Below, piece after piece: positions 35,823 to 44,244 of a stretch of DNA of 64,000 bases; within the stretch, counting starts at the first letter, position 1, and each line of letters opens with the position of its first letter. This DNA comes from Psychrobacillus psychrotolerans (GTDB taxonomy: Bacteria; Bacillota; Bacilli; Bacillales_A; Planococcaceae): assembly GCF_900115805.1 (NCBI RefSeq), contig NZ_FOXU01000001.1, positions 915,196-979,195 of the forward strand, written 5' to 3'. The translations under genes were made by a program, and so were the position numbers. The notes beneath the pieces are model-generated. The model saw only the letters and a list, made by a program, of their open reading frames with translations, had not been told where the DNA came from and searched no databases.

Positions 35823-36497
35823 TCATGTTCCCTCTCTTTCGTTTTTGGATTCTAGGAGATTTGGATGAGATAGTTCCTTATTTTCACTAAAGTATTTCTG
35901 CGCTTCTTGAATTTCTCCACGGATTAAAGACATTTCTTCATCTAATCGAAATGCTGCTTCTGCCGCATATTGAAGTCTTTTTTTAATTTCTTCTGGAAAG
36001 ATTCCTTTATATTTGTAATTCAATGAATGCTCGATAGATGCCCAAAAATTCATCGCTAGTGTACGTATTTGAATTTCAGCGAGAATATTTATCTCCCCGT
36101 GAATTGTTTGAACTGGATATTCAATAATCATATGATAGGATCTATACCCACTTTGTTTCTTGTGGGAAATATAATCGCGCTCTTCTACTATTCTTATGTC
36201 ATTTCTAGCGCGCAACAGAACTACGACCGTTTCTATATCATCTACAAATTGACACATCATCCGTAAGCCAGCAATATCTGGTATTTCTTGCGCTAACGTA
36301 TCAGAAGGCTCAAATAAGATTCCTTTTTCAAGTGATTTATCATATATACTTGCCAACGGTTTGACACGACCAGTTACAAATTCGATAGGTGAATTTGTAT
36401 TATCTCTTTCAAACTGCGCGCGCATTCCTTTTAGTTTTACTTTTAACTCTGACACAGCTTGCTTGTATGGCTCCAAAAAGCGATCCCATTGCCCCAT
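35823..36497 (-). CDS. sasB: small alarmone synthetase (YjbM/SasB, RelQ)
   Basis: This protein of about 224 residues has a single RelA-SpoT synthetase domain without hydrolase or regulatory domains. Recognisable parts are RVKPLASIYDKSLEKG, DIAGLRMMCQFVDD, KQSGYRSYHMIIEYP and the catalytic Glu in AEIQIRTLAMNFWASIEHSL. It makes (p)ppGpp from GTP/GDP and ATP in response to envelope stress in relatives. The start at ATG 36497 has GGAGGACAAG upstream, preferred over an earlier GTG. It is the first gene of the yjbM-nadK-yjbO run. Confidence 0.92.
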   Translation of the reverse strand: MGQWDRFLEPYKQAVSELKVKLKGMRAQFERDNTNSPIEFVTGRVKPLASIYDKSLEKGILFEPSDTLAQEIPDIAGLRMMCQFVDDIETVVVLLRARNDIRIVEERDYISHKKQSGYRSYHMIIEYPVQTIHGEINILAEIQIRTLAMNFWASIEHSLNYKYKGIFPEEIKKRLQYAAEAAFRLDEEMSLIRGEIQEAQKYFSENKELSHPNLLESKNEREGT

Positions 36498-36529
36498 AAG
36501 CTTGTCCTCCACTTCCAATGACCTTAGTT

Positions 36530-36913
36530 CTATGGTTGTAAAATTTCACTAAATGCTTCTTCCACTGCTCTGGAGAAATCTGCACCGTAATTGTCATTAC
36601 CTTCTATATTGAAAATTAGCATGTTCAGTTCCTCTTTAAAGCCCTGTAAGATCAATTCTTTGTCACCGATTTGCAACGATGGATCTTTTTCAGCTTTTAA
36701 GGTGTTTACAAGTAATGGCCAAACTTCTTGACCAAACTTTAAGTAATGATATCCTATTTCATCTTCTAAGAGATAAATAAAAGCCATAGAGTCTGAATCA
36801 GTAATCATTTGACCCGCTGCTTTTAGCTGAGGATTATTAGGTAATACTTCTAGCGTAAAGCGTATATCATTTTCTAATTGGACACCACTAAGCACATTAT
36901 AAGTAATAGGCAA
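36530..36913 (-). CDS. yjbL: YjbL-like UPF0738 protein
   Basis: This 127-residue protein matches B. subtilis YjbL (UPF0738) in length and position. It has no membrane segment; segments such as DIRFTLEVLPNNPQLKAAGQMITDSDSMAFIYL and ADFSRAVEEAFSEIL fit the family. The function is unknown. It is located just upstream of yjbM on the same strand with 33 bases between. Confidence 0.8.
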   Translation of the reverse strand: MPITYNVLSGVQLENDIRFTLEVLPNNPQLKAAGQMITDSDSMAFIYLLEDEIGYHYLKFGQEVWPLLVNTLKAEKDPSLQIGDKELILQGFKEELNMLIFNIEGNDNYGADFSRAVEEAFSEILQP

Positions 36914-37011
36914 AATAAATCGTTCCTTTCTGTCTATGCTTCCACTATTTTAACATATTGAATCTCTTTGAAAAGCGCATATAATAGAAATAATAGGAAA
37001 GGTCGTGTAAT

Positions 37012-37587
37012 ATGCAATCCGAAAAAGAAATAGAGTTTAAAAATTTATTAACAAAACAAGAATTTGAATGCTTTGTATCCTTTTTTCAAATAGTTCAAAA
37101 GGACTTTCACACCCAAACAAATTATTACTTTGATACACAAAATAACTTTTTCAAGGACAATCGGATGGGCTTTCGCTTGCGCGTATTAACAAATAAAAAT
37201 GAACTTACTCTTAAACGACCGATAGAAGAACATGTGATGGAAGAAAATACAGTAGAAGTGTCTGATTTTGAAAGGGATGCTATTATCAATCAATCCACTT
37301 TCCCTTCTATTCCCTTTCTACAGCAATTTAATCTTGCCACTCCTTTACTCTGTATCGGAAGCTTACAAACAAATCGTGTCGAAATGTCCTATAAAAACGG
37401 GACTCTTTTTTTAGATCACTCCATTTATAGTCAAACAGAGGATTATGAGGTAGAATATGAGAGTAGTGATGTAAAATATGGAAAAAAAGTGTTTCTTGAA
37501 TTGTTGGAAGCACATAATATTCCAATTCGACACACTGATAAGAAAATTGCTCGCCTAGTGAAATATAACAATATGTTGAAAGGTTGA
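37012..37587 (+). CDS. yjbK: YjbK-like CYTH-domain triphosphatase
   Basis: This 191-residue protein begins with the CYTH hallmark ExExK (EKEIEFK) and has the alternating acidic and basic strands of the triphosphate tunnel enzymes (GFRLRVL, ELTLKRP, YEVEYES). CYTH proteins hydrolyse triphosphate-containing substrates, and the B. subtilis position beside yjbM suggests a link with nucleotide metabolism that is not proven. The stop at 37587 sits 5 bases ahead of the yjbJ start, so the two are coupled. Divergent from yjbL. Confidence 0.85.
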   Translation: MQSEKEIEFKNLLTKQEFECFVSFFQIVQKDFHTQTNYYFDTQNNFFKDNRMGFRLRVLTNKNELTLKRPIEEHVMEENTVEVSDFERDAIINQSTFPSIPFLQQFNLATPLLCIGSLQTNRVEMSYKNGTLFLDHSIYSQTEDYEVEYESSDVKYGKKVFLELLEAHNIPIRHTDKKIARLVKYNNMLKG

Positions 37588-37592
37588 TCCCT

Positions 37593-38243
37593 TTGGATAT
37601 TCAATCCTTAAAAGTTTTAATGGAAATAAATGCAATGCAAACTTTAGGTAGTGTGCAAAGCTCTCAAAATGACTCTTCCAATCCTTCCTTATTTTCTGAT
37701 ATGTTAGGACAAGTTTTACAAGCTAGTACAGGGAGTCAGACAAATGAAGATATTTCTTCATTATTATATAGTGGAAAATCCCCTGTATTTGTTCCATCTA
37801 GTGTAAACTCTGCACAGAGTAATTTAGCGGATTTAATCTCTTCTTATTCAACCCCTACTACAAATGGGACAGACTATGATGAAATTATTAAACGAGCTGC
37901 AGAAAAGTACAATGTTCCAGAAAAACTGATTTCTTCTATTATTAAACAAGAGTCTAACTTTAACCCCTCTGCTACTAGTTCTGCTGGTGCTTCCGGATTG
38001 ATGCAATTAATGCCAGGTACAGCTAAGTATTTAGGCGTTACTAATTCATTAGATCCTGAACAAAATATAATGGGTGGGGCAAAATATATAAGTCAAATGC
38101 TTACTAAATTTGATGGCAATATTGAAACGGCGCTTGCTGCATACAATGCAGGACCAGGAGCAGTAAAAAAATACGATGGTATTCCACCATATAAAGAAAC
38201 ACAAAATTACGTACAAAAAGTGATGAATAACTTCCATGCATAA
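37593..38243 (+). CDS. yjbJ: YjbJ-like lytic transglycosylase
   Basis: This protein of about 216 residues has a linker-like N-terminal 100 residues and a C-terminal SLT/lysozyme-fold domain (about 105-215). The catalytic Glu is in SIIKQESNFNP, followed by SSAGASGLMQLMPGTA, MGGAKYISQML and ALAAYNAGPGAV, all standard. It should cleave peptidoglycan glycan strands. A clear N-terminal signal peptide is not visible, which is odd for an exported enzyme but also true of B. subtilis YjbJ. I prefer TTG 37593, 9 bases after AAAGG, over TTG 37584. Confidence 0.85.
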   Translation: MDIQSLKVLMEINAMQTLGSVQSSQNDSSNPSLFSDMLGQVLQASTGSQTNEDISSLLYSGKSPVFVPSSVNSAQSNLADLISSYSTPTTNGTDYDEIIKRAAEKYNVPEKLISSIIKQESNFNPSATSSAGASGLMQLMPGTAKYLGVTNSLDPEQNIMGGAKYISQMLTKFDGNIETALAAYNAGPGAVKKYDGIPPYKETQNYVQKVMNNFHA

Positions 38244-38254
38244 CCGAAACATTA

Positions 38255-38287
38255 ACAACCTATTAATATTAGTAGGTTGTTTTTTTA
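38255..38287 (+). terminator. terminator of yjbK-yjbJ
   Basis: ACAACCTATT pairs with AGTAGGTTGT and is followed by seven T residues. Confidence 0.85.
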
Positions 38288-38491
38288 TGCCATTCCCTTT
38301 GGTAAGGGAATAAGATAAAATAATATATTTGTCCTATCAAAAGGGATTAAAAGGCTTATTTTCATTAGATTTTTCGTTAGTTGTCTACACTAAAATTCGA
38401 CTACCGTTTACTATGAGATAATCTAATTGTTTGAGATATTTAGGTTTCGTTGATAGAATGAATATAGTGCTAGAGCAAAGGGGTAAAGAAA

Positions 38492-38890
38492 ATGACACAA
38501 CAGCCTATACTTCCTTACGATGAAATCGGAGCAGAAAAATTACATCTGCTCGTTGATACGTTTTACGGCAATGTAGCAAAGCATCCACTGCTTATACCGA
38601 TTTTCCCTAATGATTTATCGGAAACAGCAAGAAAACAAAAACAATTTTTAACTCAATATTTAGGTGGACCTAATTTATATACAGAAGAACACGGACATCC
38701 GATGATGAAAATGCGACATAATCCATTCCCTATCACTCCTGAAAGAGCACAAGCATGGCTTTCCTGTATGAGAGATGCGATGGATACAGTGGGTTTAGAA
38801 GGGAAGTCTCGGGATACATTTTATCGCCGTTTAGAACTTACAGCCAACCACATGGTCAATCAAACGAGTCATGAGGAGGAGAAAACGTGA
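38492..38890 (+). CDS. yjbI: truncated haemoglobin YjbI
   Basis: This 132-residue group II truncated globin has the 2-over-2 fold of YjbI. Haem-pocket landmarks are FYGNVAKHPLLIPIFP, YLGGPNLYTEEHGHPMMKMRH with the proximal His, and ERAQAWLSCMRDAMD. It binds oxygen. In B. subtilis it is co-transcribed with yjbH and has been implicated in protecting YjbH/SpxH. The stop overlaps the GTG start of spxH by 4 bases. Confidence 0.9.
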   Translation: MTQQPILPYDEIGAEKLHLLVDTFYGNVAKHPLLIPIFPNDLSETARKQKQFLTQYLGGPNLYTEEHGHPMMKMRHNPFPITPERAQAWLSCMRDAMDTVGLEGKSRDTFYRRLELTANHMVNQTSHEEEKT

Positions 38891-39702
38891 CAAGAATACA
38901 AATTCCGTCTGATACGTGCACATCCCCAGTAGTAAACAAGCCGCTTGAAATGTATGTTTTTTTGGACCCACTTTGTCCAACTTGTTGGGATATGCAACCT
39001 ACCCTACGGAAATTGCAAGTAGAGTATGGCCAGTACTTTACTGTACGCACTGTATTAAGTACTAAACTGAATAAGTTAAATACAGTTTGTAACTTTCCCA
39101 ATGCCGATTTGAGTAATGATCCATTCAGTATTTCTAAAATAGAACATTCAGTTTTCCCTTCAATTGCTGTAAAAGCTGCTGAATTCCAAGGGAAAAAAGC
39201 TGCTTTACGGTTTTTCATAAAAATACAAGAATATTTGTTTTTGAAGACTAAAAATGTTACATCCTTTTCTGTTTTACAGGAAATAGCAGAAGAAGTTAAA
39301 CTCGATGTTGATGAATTTACACGGGATTTTATTTCCAATGAATGTGCTAGGTCCTTCCAAAGCGACTTATCCATTACTTGTGAAATGGAAGTCGACTCTT
39401 TTCCAAGTATTGTATTCTTTAATGAAAATATCGAAGATGAAGGCTTAAAAGTTTCCGGAAATTATCCTTACGAGATATATGTACAAATTCTACAAGAAAT
39501 GTTAAATAAAGAACCTGAAATACAAGACCCTCCGTTGCTTGAAAAGCTTTTTGATCGATTTCATTCTTTAACTACAAGTGAGATTGCAAGCTATTATAAT
39601 ATTTCTAATCAATTAGCAGAACGTGAGCTTAAAAAACTTCTATTATTGCAAAAGGTTGAAAGACTACTCTTACCAAATACCGTATTATGGCGGCTTAAAT
39701 AA
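38887..39702 (+). CDS. spxH: ClpXP adaptor SpxH (YjbH)
   Basis: This 271-residue protein has a DsbA/thioredoxin-like fold with a CPTC motif near residue 30 (DPLCPTCWD). It delivers Spx to ClpXP for degradation; disulfide stress aggregates SpxH and lets Spx accumulate. The substrate, Spx, is encoded at 44245-44640 in the same window. GTG start with GGAGGAG ahead, overlapping yjbI. The C-terminal 60 residues have a winged-helix-like segment (TTSEIASYYNISNQLAERELKKLL). Confidence 0.9.
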   Translation: MTRIQIPSDTCTSPVVNKPLEMYVFLDPLCPTCWDMQPTLRKLQVEYGQYFTVRTVLSTKLNKLNTVCNFPNADLSNDPFSISKIEHSVFPSIAVKAAEFQGKKAALRFFIKIQEYLFLKTKNVTSFSVLQEIAEEVKLDVDEFTRDFISNECARSFQSDLSITCEMEVDSFPSIVFFNENIEDEGLKVSGNYPYEIYVQILQEMLNKEPEIQDPPLLEKLFDRFHSLTTSEIASYYNISNQLAERELKKLLLLQKVERLLLPNTVLWRLK

Positions 39703-39706
39703 ATAA

Positions 39707-39742
39707 ACAACGGCCTATCTTTTATAAGATAGGCCGTTGTTT
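39707..39742. terminator. terminator of yjbI-spxH
   Basis: AACAACGGCCTATCTT pairs with AAGATAGGCCGTTGTT across a TTAT loop. Confidence 0.85.
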
Positions 39743-39756
39743 ATTGTCATAAATAC

Positions 39757-39866
39757 AGAAAACACCCTTTCCTCCTACCGAGGAAAGGGTGTTTTCATTT
39801 ACAAAGGGGATGGGAGAAATGTTCACGTTCAAACAAAGGGGTGTATGTTATCTTGTGATTTATTTC
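39757..39866 (-). ncRNA. roxS: RoxS/RsaE small regulatory RNA
   Basis: On the minus strand a transcript of about 110 bases can be read from 39866 down to a strong terminator hairpin (AAAACACCCTTTCCTC arm, 39759-39795). It contains the conserved CAUACnCCCCUUUGUUUG block and a second UUUCUCCCAUCCCCUUUGU block, the two C-rich regions that pair with Shine-Dalgarno sequences in Staphylococcus RsaE and B. subtilis RoxS. The location between spxH and pepF is the same as in B. subtilis. RoxS lowers expression of TCA-cycle and other NADH-producing genes. Identification is by recognised sequence and synteny, not by a covariance search. Confidence 0.88.
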
Positions 39867-39870
39867 ACAC
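39853..39870 (-). promoter_or_regulatory. Rex operator over the roxS start site
   Basis: TTGTGATTTATTTCACAC is a one- or two-mismatch version of the Rex box TTGTGAAnnnnTTCACAA and spans the predicted roxS start. B. subtilis roxS is repressed by the NADH sensor Rex, so the site fits its known control. Confidence 0.78.
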
Positions 39871-39874
39871 TCTT

Positions 39875-39927
39875 ACTTTACCACGCCATATTATATAATA
39901 CAATATATTAGCTTATCTTTTCACAAA
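39875..39927 (-). promoter_or_regulatory. roxS promoter with upstream ResD-like site
   Basis: On the minus strand TTGTAT (39898-39903) and TAAAGT (39875-39880) are 17 bases apart. TTTGTGAA (39920-39927), close to the ResD consensus TTTGTGAAT, lies at an activator distance upstream. B. subtilis roxS is activated by ResD. Confidence 0.5.
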
Positions 39928-39969
39928 TTCGTCATACATCATAGGACGTCTTACCTCTATCCCTAACAT
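39913..39969 (-). CDS. possible 18-residue leader peptide or small protein upstream of roxS
   Basis: A frame encoding MLGIEVRRPMMYDEFVKR begins 10 bases after a perfect AAGGAGG ribosome site and ends just before the roxS promoter. In B. subtilis the small gene yizD lies between pepF and roxS; I cannot say whether this is its equivalent. The rest of 39970-40160 shows no gene I can support. Confidence 0.35.
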   Translation of the reverse strand: MLGIEVRRPMMYDEFVKR

Positions 39970-40160
39970 ATTATCAGCGCCCTCCTTACTGAGAACGATA
40001 AAGCTGACACTATATTAAAACCTATTTTTCGTTGGTGAATTACACTGGACGGCTCATCCGTATGATTGCCGAGTTTCTTTTTAGATGTTTCATCGCATTT
40101 TACATCACTACGACCAGCATCTCTTTTTCAGGTAATTTGGTGCTTACGGTATATTTCCAT

Positions 40161-40192
40161 AAAAAAAGCTTGGCATTAAGCCAAGCCTTTTT
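40161..40192 (-). terminator. terminator of pepF
   Basis: On the minus strand AAAGGCTTGGC pairs with GCCAAGCTTT, followed by seven T residues. Confidence 0.88.
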
Positions 40193-40193
40193 A

Positions 40194-42014
40194 TTATTCT
40201 CCTAAAAGTAGTTGTTCTAATTCATTTAATTTTTCTTCAAATACGCGACACGCTTCTTCAATAGGAGCAGCAGTGTTCATGTCTACGCCAGCTTTTTTCA
40301 ATACTTCGATTGGATAATCTGAACAACCTGCTTTTAGGAACTCGTTAATATAACGGTCTACAGCCGGCTTACCTTCCGTCAAAATTTGGTTACTTAAAGC
40401 AGTTGCAGCGCTTAAACCAGTCGCATATTGGTATACATAGTAGTTGTAATAGAAATGAGGAATTCTAGCCCATTCCAATCCTATTTGTTCATCAATTACA
40501 ATATCATCACCAAAGTACTTTTGATTTAACTTATAATATTCTTCTGTTAGTTTGTCTGCTGTTAAGGCTTCACCATCTTGATCCAATTGATGAATAATAT
40601 GTTCAAACTCCGCAAACATAGTTTGACGGAAAACAGTTCCACGGAACCCTTCTAACCAGTGATTTAATAAGTAAATACGTTTCTTTGGATCATCAATCGT
40701 TTTTAGTAGATAATCATTCAATAATGCTTCGTTACATGTAGAAGCTACTTCTGCCACGAATATAGAATAATCTCCGTAAACATAAGGCTGATTAGCTCTA
40801 GTATAATAACTATGAATACTATGGCCAAATTCATGTGCAAGCGTAAAAAGGTTGTTAACGTTGTTTTGCCAGTTCATCAGTATATATGGGTTTGTACCAT
40901 ATGTTCCTGAAGAATAAGCGCCAGAACGTTTACCTTTCGTTTCTACTACATCAACCCAACGATTTTCAAGTCCTTGCTTGACAATAGACACGTATTCTTC
41001 ACCTAGAGGTTCAAAGCTTTTAAGCATCGCATCACTTGCCTCTTCGTATGTGTACTCCATATCCAATTCTTTCACTAATGGGGTGTATAAATCCCACATA
41101 TGCACTTCCTCTAAGCCTAATACTTTTTTTCTTAGAGCTACATATCGATGAAGTAAATGAACATTTTTATTGACTGTATTTACTAAGTTGTCATATACAC
41201 TCTCAGGAATATGATTGTTAGACATAGCAGCTTCACGTGCCGATTTATAGTTACGAATTTTAGCGTTAACATTGTCTCCTTTAATATTCCCTGTAAGCGT
41301 TGAAGCAAATGTGTTTCGGAATTTTCCATACGTATCATACATCGCCTTAAAAGCATCTTCACGTACACGCGGATCTTCACTTTCTAAGAAACGTGAGTAT
41401 CTGCCATGGGTTAGTTGGACATCATTGCCATCTTCATCTTTGATAAATGGAAATTCTAAATCTGCATTATTTAGTTTACCAAAGGTATCAGCTGATGCAC
41501 CTGCAACTTCCGAAAACTGTGCCAATAATGCTTCCTGTTCTTTTGGAAGTACATGAGGACGCTCTTTATTAATCTCTTCAAGTAATTGTTTATAAACTTG
41601 TAAATCCTTGTTTTTAGCTAAATAACTAGCAATTACAGTCTCATCGACGGAAAGAATTTCTGGCACTAAAAACGATAGCACAGTAGACACTTTCACATAC
41701 AATGATTTTATACGGCTATCCATCGCCTGATATGTGCTATTTGCAGTATCTTGGTCCGTTCTCATATGTGCGAATGTATATAGTTTACGCAATCTTGAAG
41801 TAATTTCATCACGGTAAGTCAACACTTCTAACAGAGCGTCAGCACCATTGCTGATTGTTCCCTGATAAGAAGATGCCTTCTCTGACAATTTCGCTACCTC
41901 TAGATATTCTTTTTCCCATTCATCATTTGAAGCAAAAATATCTTCTAATTTCCAAGTTAAATTTTCTGCTACTTCGTCACGAGTCAATATTTTATTTTTT
42001 GTATCTGTAGTCAA
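40194..42014 (-). CDS. pepF: oligoendopeptidase F (M3B family)
   Basis: This 606-residue cytosolic zinc peptidase has the HExxH site in LAHEFGHSIHSYY with the third ligand Glu in VAEVASTCNEAL, and the usual helical N-terminal half. It degrades peptides of about 6-20 residues; in B. subtilis overproduction affects peptide signals for sporulation. TTG start behind GGGGGAG. It could process oligopeptides imported by the two ABC transporters nearby. It lies 62 bases downstream of coiA on the same strand. Confidence 0.93.
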   Translation of the reverse strand: MTTDTKNKILTRDEVAENLTWKLEDIFASNDEWEKEYLEVAKLSEKASSYQGTISNGADALLEVLTYRDEITSRLRKLYTFAHMRTDQDTANSTYQAMDSRIKSLYVKVSTVLSFLVPEILSVDETVIASYLAKNKDLQVYKQLLEEINKERPHVLPKEQEALLAQFSEVAGASADTFGKLNNADLEFPFIKDEDGNDVQLTHGRYSRFLESEDPRVREDAFKAMYDTYGKFRNTFASTLTGNIKGDNVNAKIRNYKSAREAAMSNNHIPESVYDNLVNTVNKNVHLLHRYVALRKKVLGLEEVHMWDLYTPLVKELDMEYTYEEASDAMLKSFEPLGEEYVSIVKQGLENRWVDVVETKGKRSGAYSSGTYGTNPYILMNWQNNVNNLFTLAHEFGHSIHSYYTRANQPYVYGDYSIFVAEVASTCNEALLNDYLLKTIDDPKKRIYLLNHWLEGFRGTVFRQTMFAEFEHIIHQLDQDGEALTADKLTEEYYKLNQKYFGDDIVIDEQIGLEWARIPHFYYNYYVYQYATGLSAATALSNQILTEGKPAVDRYINEFLKAGCSDYPIEVLKKAGVDMNTAAPIEEACRVFEEKLNELEQLLLGE

Positions 42015-42076
42015 ACTAAACTCCCCCTCTTACTGTTTCGAATTTCGAATCATCTTCTATTTTCTCAATATTCAAA

Positions 42077-43219
42077 TCAATTTGCAAGGAATTCACTGTA
42101 TAACAATCGTTTCATTAAATAATAATTCATTTTACTATTATATATTGCATCTTCAGTAGAAATTAGACAGCGTTGAAGCGTATTAAGATAGTTTTCTACT
42201 GCTTTTATATGTTCTGAGGAAGGTTGGGATGATATCTTTCTATCTAATAGAAAAGTTTCACAATTTTGATAGTCTGCTTGTGGAATGGATAGACCTAGTT
42301 GATGTAAATAATCTATAAACTGAATTTGCCATTCAATCGCATGGGTAGGAAAAACAACAGCTAGTTTAGTTGGAATACCTATAAAAAAAGGTACTTTCTT
42401 GGGATGCATTCGCCATCTATAGCATATTTGGAGGAACAAGGATTGGACTCCTTTTCTATTAAAAAAGTATAGATTGTCTAAATGCTTGGACCGCTGGTGC
42501 TTGTATAAGCATAAGTATTTTTGAAACTCTTCCCATGAATTCTTTTTTAGTATGGCAAAGGGCCAGGACTGCTCTTCCAAGGATAGCTTCTTAACTTTGA
42601 CAATATAATTATTAGCCTTTACATGCATTGGATTTGCAATATAATGAAAATACTTTGTTCGAGGGCAATAAGTGAGTATTACTTTTCCATTTGGGGTAGT
42701 ATAAAAGAACTGTTGACGGAAGGAGGATAGCTTCATAGTGCCTATTTCATGGATTGGAAGGTCGGAACTTCTCGGTGTCCGCAAGATCCATAGAGGAATA
42801 ATTTGCTTCGTTATATAGCCTTTAGTACGATCCTGAATTGCGGTAACGGGGATTTGACTACACTGGAATTCTATTGCAAATTTGGATACATTGCTTTGAA
42901 CATATAGGTCGGGTCTTTGATGAAGAAAAGGTAGGTAAGCTTCTAATTCTACGGATGATGAATGTTTCTGCAAAAACTCATATAAATCCAATTTACCATT
43001 TAAATGGTCCTCGCTTTCTCCTTCTGAAAAAGCCTGATTGCAGGAAATATTCCGAGTATGAGCAAAATGTGGGATTTTTATTGGTCCATTTTTCAAAATA
43101 ACTTGTTCGCTACATTGAGCGCAGGAGAAGGTATTGCTCGTTTTTAAAACATCTAAAAAGGTTCGAGGATGTTGTGCAGGTATGATTATTTCTCCATCTC
43201 TTGTTACAGCTGATAATAT
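42077..43219 (-). CDS. coiA: competence protein CoiA, probable AUA start
   Basis: This protein of about 380 residues has the CoiA layout: a Cys-containing zinc-like head (CAQCSEQVILKNG, HFAHTR), then a restriction-endonuclease-fold segment (SEDHLNGKLDLYEFL, ELEAYLPFLHQRPDLYV, KFAIEFQCSQI). CoiA promotes recombination of imported DNA during transformation. A strong GGAGGTGAT site at 43224-43232 has no ATG, GTG or TTG at working distance; the codon 8 bases away is ATA at 43219, and the following residues (LSAVT) align with the usual MLTA start of CoiA. The longest frame would start with TTG overlapping the site. Confidence 0.82.
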   Translation of the reverse strand: MLSAVTRDGEIIIPAQHPRTFLDVLKTSNTFSCAQCSEQVILKNGPIKIPHFAHTRNISCNQAFSEGESEDHLNGKLDLYEFLQKHSSSVELEAYLPFLHQRPDLYVQSNVSKFAIEFQCSQIPVTAIQDRTKGYITKQIIPLWILRTPRSSDLPIHEIGTMKLSSFRQQFFYTTPNGKVILTYCPRTKYFHYIANPMHVKANNYIVKVKKLSLEEQSWPFAILKKNSWEEFQKYLCLYKHQRSKHLDNLYFFNRKGVQSLFLQICYRWRMHPKKVPFFIGIPTKLAVVFPTHAIEWQIQFIDYLHQLGLSIPQADYQNCETFLLDRKISSQPSSEHIKAVENYLNTLQRCLISTEDAIYNSKMNYYLMKRLLYSEFLAN

Positions 43220-43324
43220 TGGTATCACCTCCAAATACCAATATACAAATTTTCAGAAAATAATGCAACTACTCTAAACAAAAGTATTAGGGCATATCCA
43301 GAAAGATTCTATAAAGAAGCAATC

Positions 43325-43353
43325 AAAAAAACCTTCTATAAATAGAAGGTTTT
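43325..43353 (-). terminator. terminator of mecA
   Basis: On the minus strand AAAACCTTCTAT pairs with ATAGAAGGTTTT, then a T-run. It overlaps the mecA stop codon by 2 bases. Confidence 0.85.
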
Positions 43354-44020
43354 AAAAATGTTTATTTAACTCGTCTAGAACTCCACTGGAAATTATTTCT
43401 TTCCCATACTCTTGAATTATATGAATGGTTGTCTTTGAATTATTTGCAAACTCTGAAACAACACTTAATGTATTAAGTACCAATTCAAATTCGGTTTCAT
43501 CAAAATCAAAAACGATATGCAAATAATACTTCTCTTCATAAAAATACAAAGAAGTCTGTAAATCTGCCTCATCTAATTTTTTTGCTAGACCAATTACATC
43601 CTCAAAGCTTTCAAAAACAAATGTATAATCCGTTGGAATTTCATCTAATTCATCCATATAACTTGAAAAATCATCAAACTCATGTGGACCGATAGAACTT
43701 GATACCCCATTTTTAAATATTTTACTAGATATATCATCAGCATCTGAATTATTCCCTAAACGCTCATCTTGTTTTGTTAATTCCGTTCTTGTAACAATCA
43801 CTTCCAAACCTTTTTCCATCGCATGAACTTGAATCCATAAAGGACCATCTAATTCTTCAAAATGATCATCATCATGAACCTCATCCATCATTTCCCAAAA
43901 AAGCTGCTCGCTCTTATCCTTATTGAACCAGATTTCATCTCGGCTGAAGCCTCTTTCTTCAATGTCGATGTATGAAATGTATACTTTGAAAGTGTTATCA
44001 TTGATACGCTCGATATCCAT
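43352..44020 (-). CDS. mecA: adaptor protein MecA
   Basis: This 222-residue protein has the MecA N-terminal target-binding domain (MDIERINDNTFKVYISYIDIEERGF) and the C-terminal ClpC-binding domain (YTFVFESFEDVIGLAKKLDEADLQTSLYFYEEKYYLHIVFD), joined by an acidic linker at about 90-135. It hands ComK and other substrates to ClpCP. Located between coiA and spx as in B. subtilis. AAAGGAG precedes the ATG. Confidence 0.95.
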   Translation of the reverse strand: MDIERINDNTFKVYISYIDIEERGFSRDEIWFNKDKSEQLFWEMMDEVHDDDHFEELDGPLWIQVHAMEKGLEVIVTRTELTKQDERLGNNSDADDISSKIFKNGVSSSIGPHEFDDFSSYMDELDEIPTDYTFVFESFEDVIGLAKKLDEADLQTSLYFYEEKYYLHIVFDFDETEFELVLNTLSVVSEFANNSKTTIHIIQEYGKEIISSGVLDELNKHF

Positions 44021-44191
44021 TTAACACATCTCCTTTCGCTTCTTACCGTCTCAAATGTGTAGTGTCTATTACTATTGTATGTCGTTTATAAAAAAAAGAA
44101 AAGGATTCCTGCTTAACTTTTAAAATTATTAATCAAACTACATGGATTGTAGAAAAATTTAGCCTTGAATGCAAGTGGAAGAAAAAAAGAA

Positions 44192-44235
44192 AAGCCAATT
44201 ATTTTTCAAAAAGTACTTTGAAAAACAATTAGCTT
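44192..44235 (-). terminator. terminator of spx
   Basis: On the minus strand GCTAATTGTTTTTCAAA pairs with TTTGAAAAATAATTGGC, followed by a T-rich run. Confidence 0.75.
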
Positions 44236-44244
44236 AATATTACA

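Noticed and set aside
38255..39795. Closely spaced inverted repeats around spxH-roxS as a possible CRISPR array
   Set aside because: They are separate terminators of unrelated sequence; there are no regularly spaced direct repeats in the window.
39970..40160. Further small frames on the minus strand between pepF and roxS
   Set aside because: Short, with no ribosome sites except the one listed; no recognisable product.
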